Below, piece after piece: positions 42,798-54,700 of a stretch of DNA of 64,000 nt. Each line of letters opens with the position of its first letter. Positions within the stretch are counted from its first letter, which is position 1. The stretch covers positions 62,001 through 126,000 of the forward strand of contig CAOLHI010000952.1 of NCBI GenBank assembly GCA_948474755.1, given 5' to 3'. The DNA comes from Ctenosaura bakeri (Eukaryota; Chordata; Lepidosauria; Squamata; Iguanidae). Below the pieces are notes generated by a model that was not told where the DNA came from, ran no database searches, and saw only the letters and a program-made list of their open reading frames with translations. A program made the translations under genes and the position numbers.

Positions 42798-45700
42798 GTG
42801 AGTGGTAGCAGCAGGGTTTCCTTGTGCATTAGTGGCTACTGGCAGACACGTAGAATCCTAGAGTTGGAAGACACCCCAAGGGGCATCCAGTCCAACCTCC
42901 TTCTGCCAGACAGGAAGACACAATCCAAGCACTCCCTTTTACAGATGGCCATCCAGCCTCTCTTTAAAAACCTCAAAAGAAGGAGACTCCACCACACTCC
43001 CCGGCAGCAGCAGATTCCACTATTAGACTGCTCTTACAGTCAGGAAGTTCTTCTTAATGTTTAGATGGAATCTCTTTTCCTGAAGTTTGAAGCCATGGCT
43101 CCATAGTGTCCTAGTTCTTTGGAGCAGCAGAAAACAGGCTTATTCTTCATCTGACATTCTTTCAAATATTTAAACGTGGCTATTGTGTCACCTCTTAACC
43201 TTTTCTTCTCTAGGTTAAACATACTCAGCTTCCTAAGCTGATCCTTATAGGGCTTTATAGTTTCTTTAAAAAGCAGAATTGATGGCTTTGTTGGGGAGGA
43301 TCAGCCTTAAGAACAATGGTTAGCCATAGTGACTGGGTGAAATGTCAGTATTCAGAGGTGGCCCACTGCTTGTTCAGGGGTCGGTCAACTCTGGAAGATC
43401 TGGAGACCATTTCCCACCTAGTAATGACCCTACCAGAAATGCCCTGTGACTTCCCATAATGGAGCAGAGAAGCGAGTCCCTCCAATTAAGAGACTCTGTG
43501 GGCTGTTGAAATCCCGTTCCTTCTGTTTGAGCAACCAAGTGCTGTAACCTGAGCAAAGGCTTGCAGATTGGGTAAAGGGTAGAGATCTCAGAACCGGCTT
43601 CGTTCACTCATGCTTCTGCTTGCCAAAGGCTTATGTAAGGTTGCAAAGTTTTTGCCCTGCTCAGCCCTCTCCCTAGTCTTCCCAGACATCTTAGAATTTG
43701 GTCAGGTAGTTGTGGGAAGTTTCTAAGCCTATTTTCACAACCTGTAATGTCTAGAAACTAGGTGGGTGAATTATAATGTATTTTCAAAAGATAAGCTTTG
43801 GGAACAGTGCTCATCTACTCTACTCTTGTCCCTGCCCTTTCAGGCTTGCGTCCTGCAGCGTCAACGGAAGGGTTCAATGAGCAGTGACGTAAGCGCCTCC
43901 ACAGATTCAAACACTTACTATGAAGACGATTTCAGCAGCACTGAAGACAGCAGCCAGGGTGGGCGACCTGTTAGCTCTGAAATCTTAGCGCAGACCTCAT
44001 GTATGTGTGTGCCTGGGGCTGGAGAGAAGAATCTGGTCTGGAGGGAGGGACAGGAACTTTCATCTCTCTCTCTCTTTTTCTCTCTTTCCTGCACTTGCTC
44101 CATCCTTTAAGCCTTGTGTTTGCTGCCTTTTTCAGATGACGACAGTGAGCCCATCCTGGGCCAGTGGTTTGAGGAAACCATCTCACCGAGTAAAGAGAAG
44201 GTGGCCCCTCCTCCTCCACCTCCACCACCTCCCCTGGAAAGCTCACCCCGTGTGAAAAGCCCCAACAAGCAGGCAGCGGGGGAGAATGGGAACATCCTGG
44301 CCAGTCGCAAAGACCCAGAATTGGTGTGTGAAATGTGAAGTTTTTTTTTTTAAATCTTTGGTTGGTTTGATCAAATGGAACTTTGATTAATCTTCAGTGT
44401 GATGGTAGCAGCGTTGGTCTGTTGTAGCAGAAGCCATGTAACGTCATAGGGCTCCTGTTTCGTGTTGTAACGACAGACCTCTCCAATAATTCATTTGGTG
44501 CCAAATGGTGGCATGCATTGCTGGTATTAGATTAGCGTTATTAGTGGTAACACAGAGGCTAGTCTACAAGTCCTTTTGCTTTCACAACTGGTGGTTGAAG
44601 AAAGGCCCCTGAGCAACCAGTTCTGCCTGGAATTTGTTTTTTGGGTACAATTCAAAGTGCTAGTCTTGACCAATAAAGCTCTATACAGCTTAGGTCCAGA
44701 CTATCTGAAAGACCTTATCTGCCCATACAAACGTGCCAGAGTTTGAAAATCTGCAGGGGAAGGTTTTCTCTCAGGCCTGTGTTCTCACCAAGACTCACTT
44801 CTGAGCAGAAAATACCAGTTTATTTAGGGATATTGAGGTAAACGTGTGGATTCAGGTTTATGCAGCTCTCCAACTAAAAAAGAAGATTGTGCTTGTTCGC
44901 CTTGTCCAATTTTCTGTTTTTAAATTACTAACTCATGTATCTGTCCCCTTTTCAGTTCTTAAGCCTGGCTTCCAATATCTTAAACTTTGTGACTTCCTCC
45001 ATGTTGGACTCAAGGAACAACTTCATCCGCAACTACTTGAGTGTCTCCTTGTCGGAGCAGCACATGGCCACGCTGGCAAGCATCATCAAAGAAGTGGACA
45101 AAGATGGACTCAAAGGTCAGGAGCTAAAGTCCATCTCATAGCTTACCCTCTTTGCTAGTATTTTAGCTGAAAATTTTAGACAGGGTGCTGCAAGTGGGCG
45201 CAGGAGACCCAGATACAAATTCCTTTTTGTCTTTTAAGCTTCCTGCATTGGGTCTGTTTTGCCAGGTAGTTGGGTGCCAGGATAACCTTCTTTCTCTTCC
45301 TTGTGTCACAGGCACAGCTGAGGAGGAAGAATTTGCTGCTGCCCTCTATCACTTCAACCACTCTTTAGTGACTTCTGACCTCCAGTCCCCTACATTGCAG
45401 GTGAGTGTCTGGTTGTTTCTATGCCTTTGTTGTTGTTGGATGCCTTCAGGACCTTTTGGACTTATGGCAACTCAAAGACGAATCTGTCACAAGGTTTTCT
45501 TGGCAAGATTTGTTCAGAAGGGGTTTGCCTTTGCCTTCCTTTGAGGCTGAGAGAGTGTGAATTGCCCAAGATCTACAGTGGGTTTCCCTGGCTGAGCAGG
45601 GATTCAAACTCTGACCTCCAGAGTCACAGACCAGTGCTCAAACTGGTGTACCACATTGGCTCTCTCTATATTACTTCCGTTATGATGAAATAGTAGTAAT

Positions 45701-48700
45701 AATAACCAAAACTAGCTGTTGAGAAATTTGGGGAAAATGGCTCCTGATTGTGCCTGCAAGTTGGAGGCCAGCTGTCTCTTCCAAAGGTGAAGCTAGAACC
45801 TGAGGGATTTTGCAGTCGTCGTCTTGTTCCCAGTACAAGTGACAAATTTTCTTGTCCAGCTTTGTCAAAAATTGCTCTGGAAAGCAACATGACATTAGAA
45901 TGCCCTAGCATCCAGGCTGTTGACCAAATCAAGAATTTTTATATTTAGGATTGCTGTGTGTGCACACGCTTTCAAGTTGCCTCTTGACTTACAAATTTCA
46001 CAGAGTTTTCTTAGGCAGGGAATCCTCAGAGGTGGCTTTGCCAGTTCCTTCTAAAAGAGAGCTTACAACGCCTGGTATTCCTTGGCTGTCTCCCATCCAA
46101 GTCCTAACCGGTGCTGACACTGCTTAGTTTCTGAGGTCAGACAGCATTTGGTACCTTTAAGGTGTTTAGGCCTGGCTCAGGAATGCTATCCCTATTATAT
46201 TTAATATGAGCTGGCCAATATTAATAAGCAGCAAAGCTTCTTGTGTTGTTTTGCTTTATTTAAATTCAGCAAATGGACATAAAAATGAGTACCATGTCTA
46301 GACCTGCGATAAGATGCAGACTTGGTACTGTAGTTCTTGATATTGTAGTGCTTCTCCTCTGAGATATTGTGCTCTTCTTTTGTCTTGCCAGAACACCCTC
46401 CTACAGCAGCTGGGAGTGGCTCCTTTCTCAGAAGGACCCTGGCCGCTCTACATCCATCCCCAGAGTCTCTCTGTTCTCTCTCGGCTTCTCCTCATCTGGC
46501 AGCATAAGGCTAGTGCCCAGGGAGACCCTGATGTACCTGAGTGCCTTAAGGTTTGGGAAAGGTGAGCAAAGGAGTGGGGCCCTTCCTGGGACGACGGAGC
46601 CCCAAGGTGATGTGGCTTCAGTGAAAATGGAGAAGCTGAGCTCCTCCAGTGGGTTTTCTGGCTCACCTTTGCAGTCTTTTGGGGTTCTGGACTGCCCTGA
46701 AGATCTGGGCCATGTAATACATTGGGGATAAGCAGTACTGATCCTCAGAATGTTTCACTGCCACTCCCATCAGCCTTAGCCATCATAGGAATTACAGTCC
46801 AGAAGAACCAGGGGGAGGGGAGGGAGGTCAAAAATCAATTCAACCTTGTTGTAAACTCCCAGTTTGCTGGGTTTCTTTTTCTCTCTCTCTGTTGTCCCCT
46901 GCCTCTCTAAAATGGGCTTTAATGAACTTGCATTTGTAGATTTTCTGTGATCTTCCAAACTGGAATGAAATGAAAGTGTAATTATCCAGTTGATTATGGG
47001 ATATTCAACTGCTCGGATAAATAGGTGGATGGATAGATAGAACATCTGTTTTAGAGTTTTCAGAATATAAATGAGGTTTCTATTTTGTGTTTCACTGTTT
47101 TTTTATATTTTTTGTTATTTTTTGTTTACAATGTTTGTTTTTAGAATTGTGTGTTTAATGTGCTTTTAATACATCACTTTGGGTTTTTATGAGGAAGGGC
47201 AGTGTATTGATGATCCAGTTGCCCAGTCCGTCAGTCATAGCAAATATGCAAGCCAGTAAATAATAAATCATCTTCTTTTCTTGGATGCCTGACCTTGTCT
47301 AAATCCTCCTCTCATTTCGCCGACAGGTTTGTGGGCACTCTGAAGCAAAGTGCCTTGCAGGGGACTCTGCCAGGCGATGCCGAGGACTTGAACGTCGAGC
47401 ACCTGCAGTTGCTCCTGCTGATCTTCCACAGCTTTTCGGACAAAGGCCGGCGCTCCATCCTGACGCTCTGCACCCAGACCATTCTGGAGCTCATGGCTAA
47501 CCTGGACTCCCAGCTCCGCTGTGTCCCTCTCCTCCTCGCCCGCCTTCTCTTGGTCTTCGACTACTTGCTTCACCAGTATTCGAAGGTCCCTGTGTATTTG
47601 TTTGAACAGGTATGGAGTATGTGTGTCTGTGTGTTCTGTTACTGTATCAGGCATACAGGCATCCCCTGCCTTTTGACGGTCCGCTTTTCAGTGATCTGCT
47701 ATTTCCCACCCTTTTCAATTACAACCGGAGCCCATATATTAAACACACCATCTACTCTTTCAGCCACACATCACTGTCCTGAACTAGCTCATACCTCTGA
47801 GTCTAATTCCTGTTTCTCACTGGCTCAGATTTCATCATTACACACACCAGCCTTCCTAAAATCACATTCAGGCTCTTCCTCCAGTTGCTGGTCACTCCGA
47901 ACATTTCATGCTCTCACTCTCTTCCAACAGATCACTTACCTTAATATTTACGCTGTACATTGCAGTCATATTTCTAGTTCAGTTTAATTTATTTAATAAA
48001 CACATTTTTTAAAAATACAGAAGTCCAGAATATTGCAGCTGTTTTTTCTTCTTTTGAAGCTGTTCAAGACTGGAGAAAATGCCTCTCAGGGCAGCTTCTC
48101 TTTCTCCTTAATTGGCATAGCAGAGTCTAGAAGAAATCAAGCAACCTGTCTTTGCCACCCGCCCATTTCCATTTTCTTTGTGTCGGTCCCCTTAGGTGCA
48201 GTACAACCTGCTAACACCACCCATTGTTTGGGCAAGTGGATCCCAAGATGGTGCCCGGCGAACTGCCTCGCCTCTCTATCATGGTTTCAAGGAAGTAGAA
48301 GAAAACTGGACCAAGCACTGCTCCTCAGGTACTGGAGGGTCCTTCAGAGTTAGTGGCTGGATTTAGATTGCTACTTTCTCCCTACTTGTGACTCAGGTTC
48401 AAGAACAGGAAGAAACCCAGATCCCAGGCTCCTTTTAGGATGTTTCCAAGCAGTGTACATGTTTTTACTCTCTGCGTCATTGAGAGACGGGGAGTCCACA
48501 CAAATTGGGTTTCTCCCCATCACTATGTGGAGACAGACAGGGAACTTGTGATAGCTGGCTGAATTTTGATTGGTGCTTAGGAAGTTGTTCCTGATTTGTT
48601 CCTTTCCCTGCCTTTGTCCAAAGCAGAGCTTCAATTTATCTTCCATTTCTCTTTGGATTTTCTTCAGCAAAATTGTCTGTTTTCAGCTGGGCTCTGAATG

Positions 48701-51700
48701 ACTTTGGTGTCTGTAGTCTTTACAGGGCCATAGTTCTCACTCGGGCTTGCAGTGTTTTTTTTTTTTTAACACAGCACAAAAGGAAAAGAGGGTAAAGATG
48801 GAAAAGGAGAATACAGAAACTCGTCCTTGCTGCTTTCATTCTCTTTATTTTGTGCAGAGGCAGCCATGTTAGTCTGTTTCAGCATAAAAAAAAAGGAAGA
48901 AGTGGACTTGCAGCACTTGGAAGGCTGACCCACTTATTTCAGCATAAAATTTCTGAATGTAGGCAATGAAATACTTAATGTTGAAATAAATTGGTTAGTC
49001 TTAGAGGTGCTATATACAAACCTGTGGAGGTTCTCTCTCTCCTACCACCCTCACAGGCACATTGGTTGGGAACATGGGAGAGGACCTTATTATTTTATTA
49101 TTTATTATATTTTTATGAATTTCTCTTTTTCTTTCCAGATGCAGCCCCCCAACCCAGATTCTACTGCATTCTCTCACATGAAGCATCAGAAGACGACCTG
49201 AACCGCCTGGATAACACGGTACCTAAAGCTCTCTCTTCCTTTCCTGGAACAATCTTTCCTAAGATCTCTAAGGGTTGCAATCTTTCTAAACAATATTAAG
49301 AATGAGAATATACCGTGCTAAACCTAGTGAAGAACTTTCAGATTCTTTCTCTTCAGCAAGTACAGAGCTCAAGTTCTTAGTGATGCAGCCTTGGCCTTCT
49401 TTGGCAACTTCCAGACAGTTTCCAATTTTACCTCTCTTACAACTTAGTCACACCTGTGACAAGAGCTGTGGGGATGGGAATAAAGTTGTCTTAACCTGGA
49501 GTTACGGGAGGTGCATTTATGTGGAGTCCGGGAGCTCAGGCCTGTTCTCCCTCTCTTCCAGGTGTGCGAGGTCTTGTTCTCCAAATCTGCCAAATATGAT
49601 GACCTATACTCAGCTCTCACTTCCCTGCTGGCTGCTGGCTCTCAGTTTGACACCCTCCGCAGGAAGGAGAACAAAAATGTGACTGCGTTGGTAAGGGCAC
49701 CTCCTGTGACTTGTGCCTCATGGGTTTGGCTAGTTTGCTCAGATCAAACAGACTCCATTTTGAGAGTCACGGGTTGTGGTGTTAAGCCGTAGATCTGTTA
49801 TGCTAGGTTGCTTGTGTTTGGGGACTTCTCCCAGACCTGAGTCTTGGGAGCAGATGTGTAAAGATTCTAGGGCCCTGGTGCTCTCATTTCCCAGGCCAAC
49901 TGAAGCTTGAGGATCTGTCAAAATGGAACCAAGTCACAGGTGCACCAAAACATGGGTTTATTGATTGCATGAACATATTAAGAAGGATGCAACAATAAAA
50001 CCCAAGGCAAAGGCAAAATTAGCTCATATCTCTCAGCTGATTGAAGTGGCTGTTCATCACAGTTGCTGTCCACTGGGATCCCAATAATGAATTGGACATT
50101 GTCCCAACAGACCAGTGTCCTGGGCTGGAGTACTGCCAAATGCATACACCTCTAAAACGAGACTGATAATCCAATTGTTCCTGATATTTTAAATAGGGTT
50201 TCTTGTGGAAGGTGCTGACGCCATCCCAGTCAAAGGGAGGAAGTGGAATTGCCCCATCCTAACTGACTAAGGAACAATTTCCGAAGCATTCTAAATATCC
50301 CTATCTGTCTGTTCAGTGTGAGCTGACCTTGCACTGTCTGCTAGAGAAAATGCAACTAATGAAAGCCATTTTGTTGATGTTTTGGCTGCAGGCCTGCGTC
50401 ATTAATTAATAAGTGCCCAGTTGCTATGTTATGTATGCCTTAAGCATATAAAACACATCCATAGGATGAAAGTGGGAGCTGCCTATCGCTTTTCACCAAT
50501 TCTTCCAGAAATTCCAAACCACAGCAGGCTGGTTCTTGGGGGAACAGGGCTGGAACGGCGTTTCAGTGGCTTGCATTGTGCTTTGACACACAAGGCTGTC
50601 TAACCCAGCCCCACCTGCCCAGGGAAGTAAGTGAACCTGTTTTTCTTTGCCTTTCCTCTCTCTGTGCTCAGGAGGCCTGTGCTCTGCAGTACTATTTCTT
50701 GATCCTCTGGAGGATCCTGGGTGTCTTGCCACCCTCCAAGAAGTACATCAGCCAGCTGGCCATGAACAGCCCTGAGATGAGCGAATGTGACATCCTGCAC
50801 ACCTTGCGCTGGTCTTCCCGTCTGCACATCACCTCTTACGTCACCTGGATCAAGGTATGTCACCCACTACCCTTGGCCTGGGAACTCAGAGGCCAGATGG
50901 TGGTAGGCTTGGCAGAAATGCCCTGGCCTACCTGAATAACAATAATAATGGTAGTTCTTGTTACATTTCTTTATTATTCTATTTATTTATATCCTCCCTT
51001 TTCCTCGTTTCGGGATTCAAGGCAGCTTACAACTGATTAAAAAATCCCATGTAATTAAAAATTCACAAAACACAAAAATCAGAAAGTGATTATGCTATTG
51101 AAAATTTAAGAACTGCTAAAAATGTAAACCATGAAAACACCACAGCACAACAAAAATAACAAATGGAAAATCCAGCAGATTGCATTAGGCCTGCCCCAGC
51201 AAAACAATCAGTCCTTGAAGACCTGTGGAAACAGGGAAGCCTTCAGCTGTTTAGGGAAAGAGAGTGAGGAGAGACAGTCAAACCTCTCTGGGAGCAGTGT
51301 TCCAGAGCCTACTGCCAACCAACTACTAGCTCCTAAATCAGCTAAATATGTTCCCCAAGTACAGTAATCCTTCCTTTGCCATGAGATTGCTTTCTGCTGT
51401 TTCAGTTACCCATCGTCTGAAAATATTAAATGGAAAATACTGACCTCTGACTGACAGCACCGATGTGACCTGCTCTGGGGCCTGCCACCCACACCTTGTC
51501 TGGCAGCTCCCCACTTTAACCAGCCCTCCACTAATACCACCACGGGAGATAGCTCTGGTGTCTCTGGTAGTAACCCTGTAGCTTCCCAGAGACCATATGG
51601 GACACACGGGTCTTTTGAAATTGCTCTGTAGCATTAAGAAACTATGTAGCTCTCTCACATCTAGCATATTGTGCTTCTCTTATCTTTTCCCTCCTCTGAC

Positions 51701-54700
51701 TGCCTTAGGATCACCTCATCAAGCAGGGCATGAAGCCGGAGCATGCTGCTTCTCTCGTCGAGCTGACCTCCTCCAAGTGCAGCTCTGTGAAATACGACGT
51801 GGAGATAGCAGAAGAGTACTTTGCTAGGCAGGTAGGTGGAAGGACATTGTGTTTAAGCCACAGGTTCCCAAATTTTAGTCCTCTAGGGGCTTTTGAACTT
51901 CAATTCCCAGAAGTCCCAGCCAGCTTGACCAACAATCGGGTATGCTGGGAGCTGAAGTCCAAAACACCTGGAGGACCAGAGTTTGGGAAGCACAGATTTA
52001 TGTTATTTCTTACACACTTTAATGATAAGATTCCAGCACGGAGTTCAACAGCATGAATGAAATTGTTGGAAGCTGAAAGATCAGGATGGACCCAGGGCAG
52101 GTGCTGGTGGCTGAGGATCATTTGGCTGCTTTTGGGTCAATGGCTTTCTCTCTCAGACCAGCCTGCCTTGTAGAGTTGTTTTTGAGGGTGAACATAAACC
52201 AATAGATTTACAATGACAAAAAAAGAGATTCCACTTATATATTAAGAAAAGCCTTTTTTGTTGTAACAGTGGAGTGGACCGCTTTGGGGGGTGGATTTTC
52301 TTTCTTTAGAGGTTTTAGAACAGAGGGTGGATGGCTGTCTTTTAGGAGTGCATGGCAAAATGGGGTTGGACTGGATGGCCCCTGTGGTTCTTTAGAACTC
52401 TGCGATTCTGCGAAAAGGGAAAACTCTGCCCAGGTCTCCCTGATCTTCTAGGAGGGAGCATGAGAGTCACAGGCAATCAGAAAGTAACCACTGCTGTTCT
52501 CTTCCAAGATCTCTTCTTTCTGCGGGGTTGACTGTACCACCATCCTGAAGCTCCATGAGATCCCCAGCTTGCAGTCCATCTACACCCTGGATGCCGCCAT
52601 TTCCAAAGTCCAGGTCTCTCTGGACGAGCACTTCTCCAAGCTCGCTGCTGAGACTGACCCACACAAGTCCTCAGAGATCACCAAGAACCTGCTGCCAGCC
52701 ACCTTGCAGCTGATCGACACCTACGCCACCTTCACCAGGTAAGGACCTCAGAGTTGTTACCTCAGACTTGGCTTCTGCATGTCAGGTAGCCCGCAGGTGG
52801 TTGTGGTAGCCCCTGAATGAGTTCTTCTTTCTACTCTCCATGCAGGTCTTACTTGCTACAGAGCCTCTCCGAGGAAGGCTCTGCAGAGAACAAGCCAGCG
52901 GAAGAGAAACTACAGGGCTACGCTGCTGTTCTGGCCATTGGCTCAGGCCGATGCAAGTCCAACACTCTGGGTAAGCTGCCTTCTCCCTCTGTCCATCTGT
53001 CCACACTGGAGCTAGAGAGAGGTGTGGATCAGTTAAACTTCAAGCCTCTCTGACTTCTTATGTGGAGAAGTATAGATGGCTGTGGTTTTTATGGGCGTGC
53101 CTTTCTCTCCTTCCGTTTGCCAGGACCAACTCTTGTCCAGAACTTGCCGTCAGCTGTGCAGGCTTTGTGCGAATCGTGGAACAACATCCATACCAACGAA
53201 TTCCCAAACATTGGCTCCTGGGTGAGTTTGTTTTCTTTTTTAAATTATGATTATTTGATCACAGTGGCAAAGTTACCCAGTAAAAAGGGGATGCAGCCAG
53301 ATCAGTCAGTCAGTCACTTTATTTATTTTGCATTTTTTTCCCCCAAGAATGGGACCAAGAGGTAGCCATGTGTGTTTGGAGGTTTTCTCTCCTGCTCATT
53401 CCTCTCTGTTCTTTTTCTGCCCTGGTAGAAACTCCAGCTAACCCACTTCTTTTCTCCCTTCTTCCCAAATGGTGGTTTGTCTCTCTTTGTCCGCTAGAGG
53501 TCAGTTTTCCTTCCTTCCCTGGATTTGTTGAGAAGTTGAAATCTACACAAACCAGCTTTGGCACAGATCATGTGGCCACCCAAAGATGGTTGGATTGTGA
53601 CTCCCATTACCCATGCCCATAGACACTGCTGGCTACAGATTATCAGAGTTGTAGTCTCTGAATCTGCAGGACCTGAGCAGGGGAGGTTGATGATAGGCCA
53701 ACTTGTAGATATCTAAGCCAATGGCTTGCCATAAGTCAAAAGTCACTTGATGGCAGTTAACAACAAAGTCCAGCCATATCTGTAGGCTGCTGGTTGAGGA
53801 AAGTTGCTTTATTCATAACTGTGTTATGTTATATCTAACAGCTGGTTGTAATAACATCATAGACTCGTAGAGTTGGAAGAGACCCCAGGGGCCCCTGCTA
53901 TGCAGGAACACCCATCAAAACATTCCCAACAGATGGCCATCCAGCCTCTGTTTAAAAACCTCCAAAGAAGGAGACTCCACCACACTCCATTGAGGCAGCG
54001 GATTCCACTGCTGGACAGCTCTGACCATCAGGAAGTTCTTCCTGAGGCTCAAATGAAATCTCCTTTCCTGCATCTTGAATCCATTGCTCCTTGTCCTAGT
54101 CTCTGGAGCAGTGGAAAACAGGGTTGCTCCATCTTCGACATGACATCCCTTCAGATATTTAAACATGGCTATCATGTCCCCTCTGAACCTTCTCTTCTGC
54201 AGACTAAGCATCCCCAGCTCCCTCAGCCGCTCCTCAGAGGGCTTCATGGCTTCCAGACCCTCCACCATTTTGGTCGCCCTCCCCTGGACATGCTTCAGCT
54301 TGTCCATATCCTTCCTGAACTGAGGTGCCCAGAATTGGACACAGGATTATTCCAGATGAGGCCTAACCAATGCAGAATAGAGTGGTACCATCACCTCCCT
54401 CGATCTAGACACCATACATACTCCTATTGATGCAACCAAGAATCGCATTGACTTTATATTTTGCTTCTGTTTTAATTTATAATTTGCATTGTAGACTGGA
54501 CTGACATAAATGTTGTTTTTGTTGTGTGCCTCTTATGGTGACCCTAAGGCAAACCTGTCATGTGGTTTTCTTGGCAAGATAGGTTCAGAGGGGGTTTGGC
54601 CGCCTTCTTCTGACGCTGAGAGAGTGTGACTTGCCCAAGATTGCCCAGTGGGTTTTCATGGCTGAGTGGGGATTTGAACGCTGGGCTCCAGAGTTGCAGT

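Noticed and set aside
53873..54430. 185-codon plus-strand ORF in UBR4 intron 27
   Set aside because: Antisense shadow of a CR1 element.
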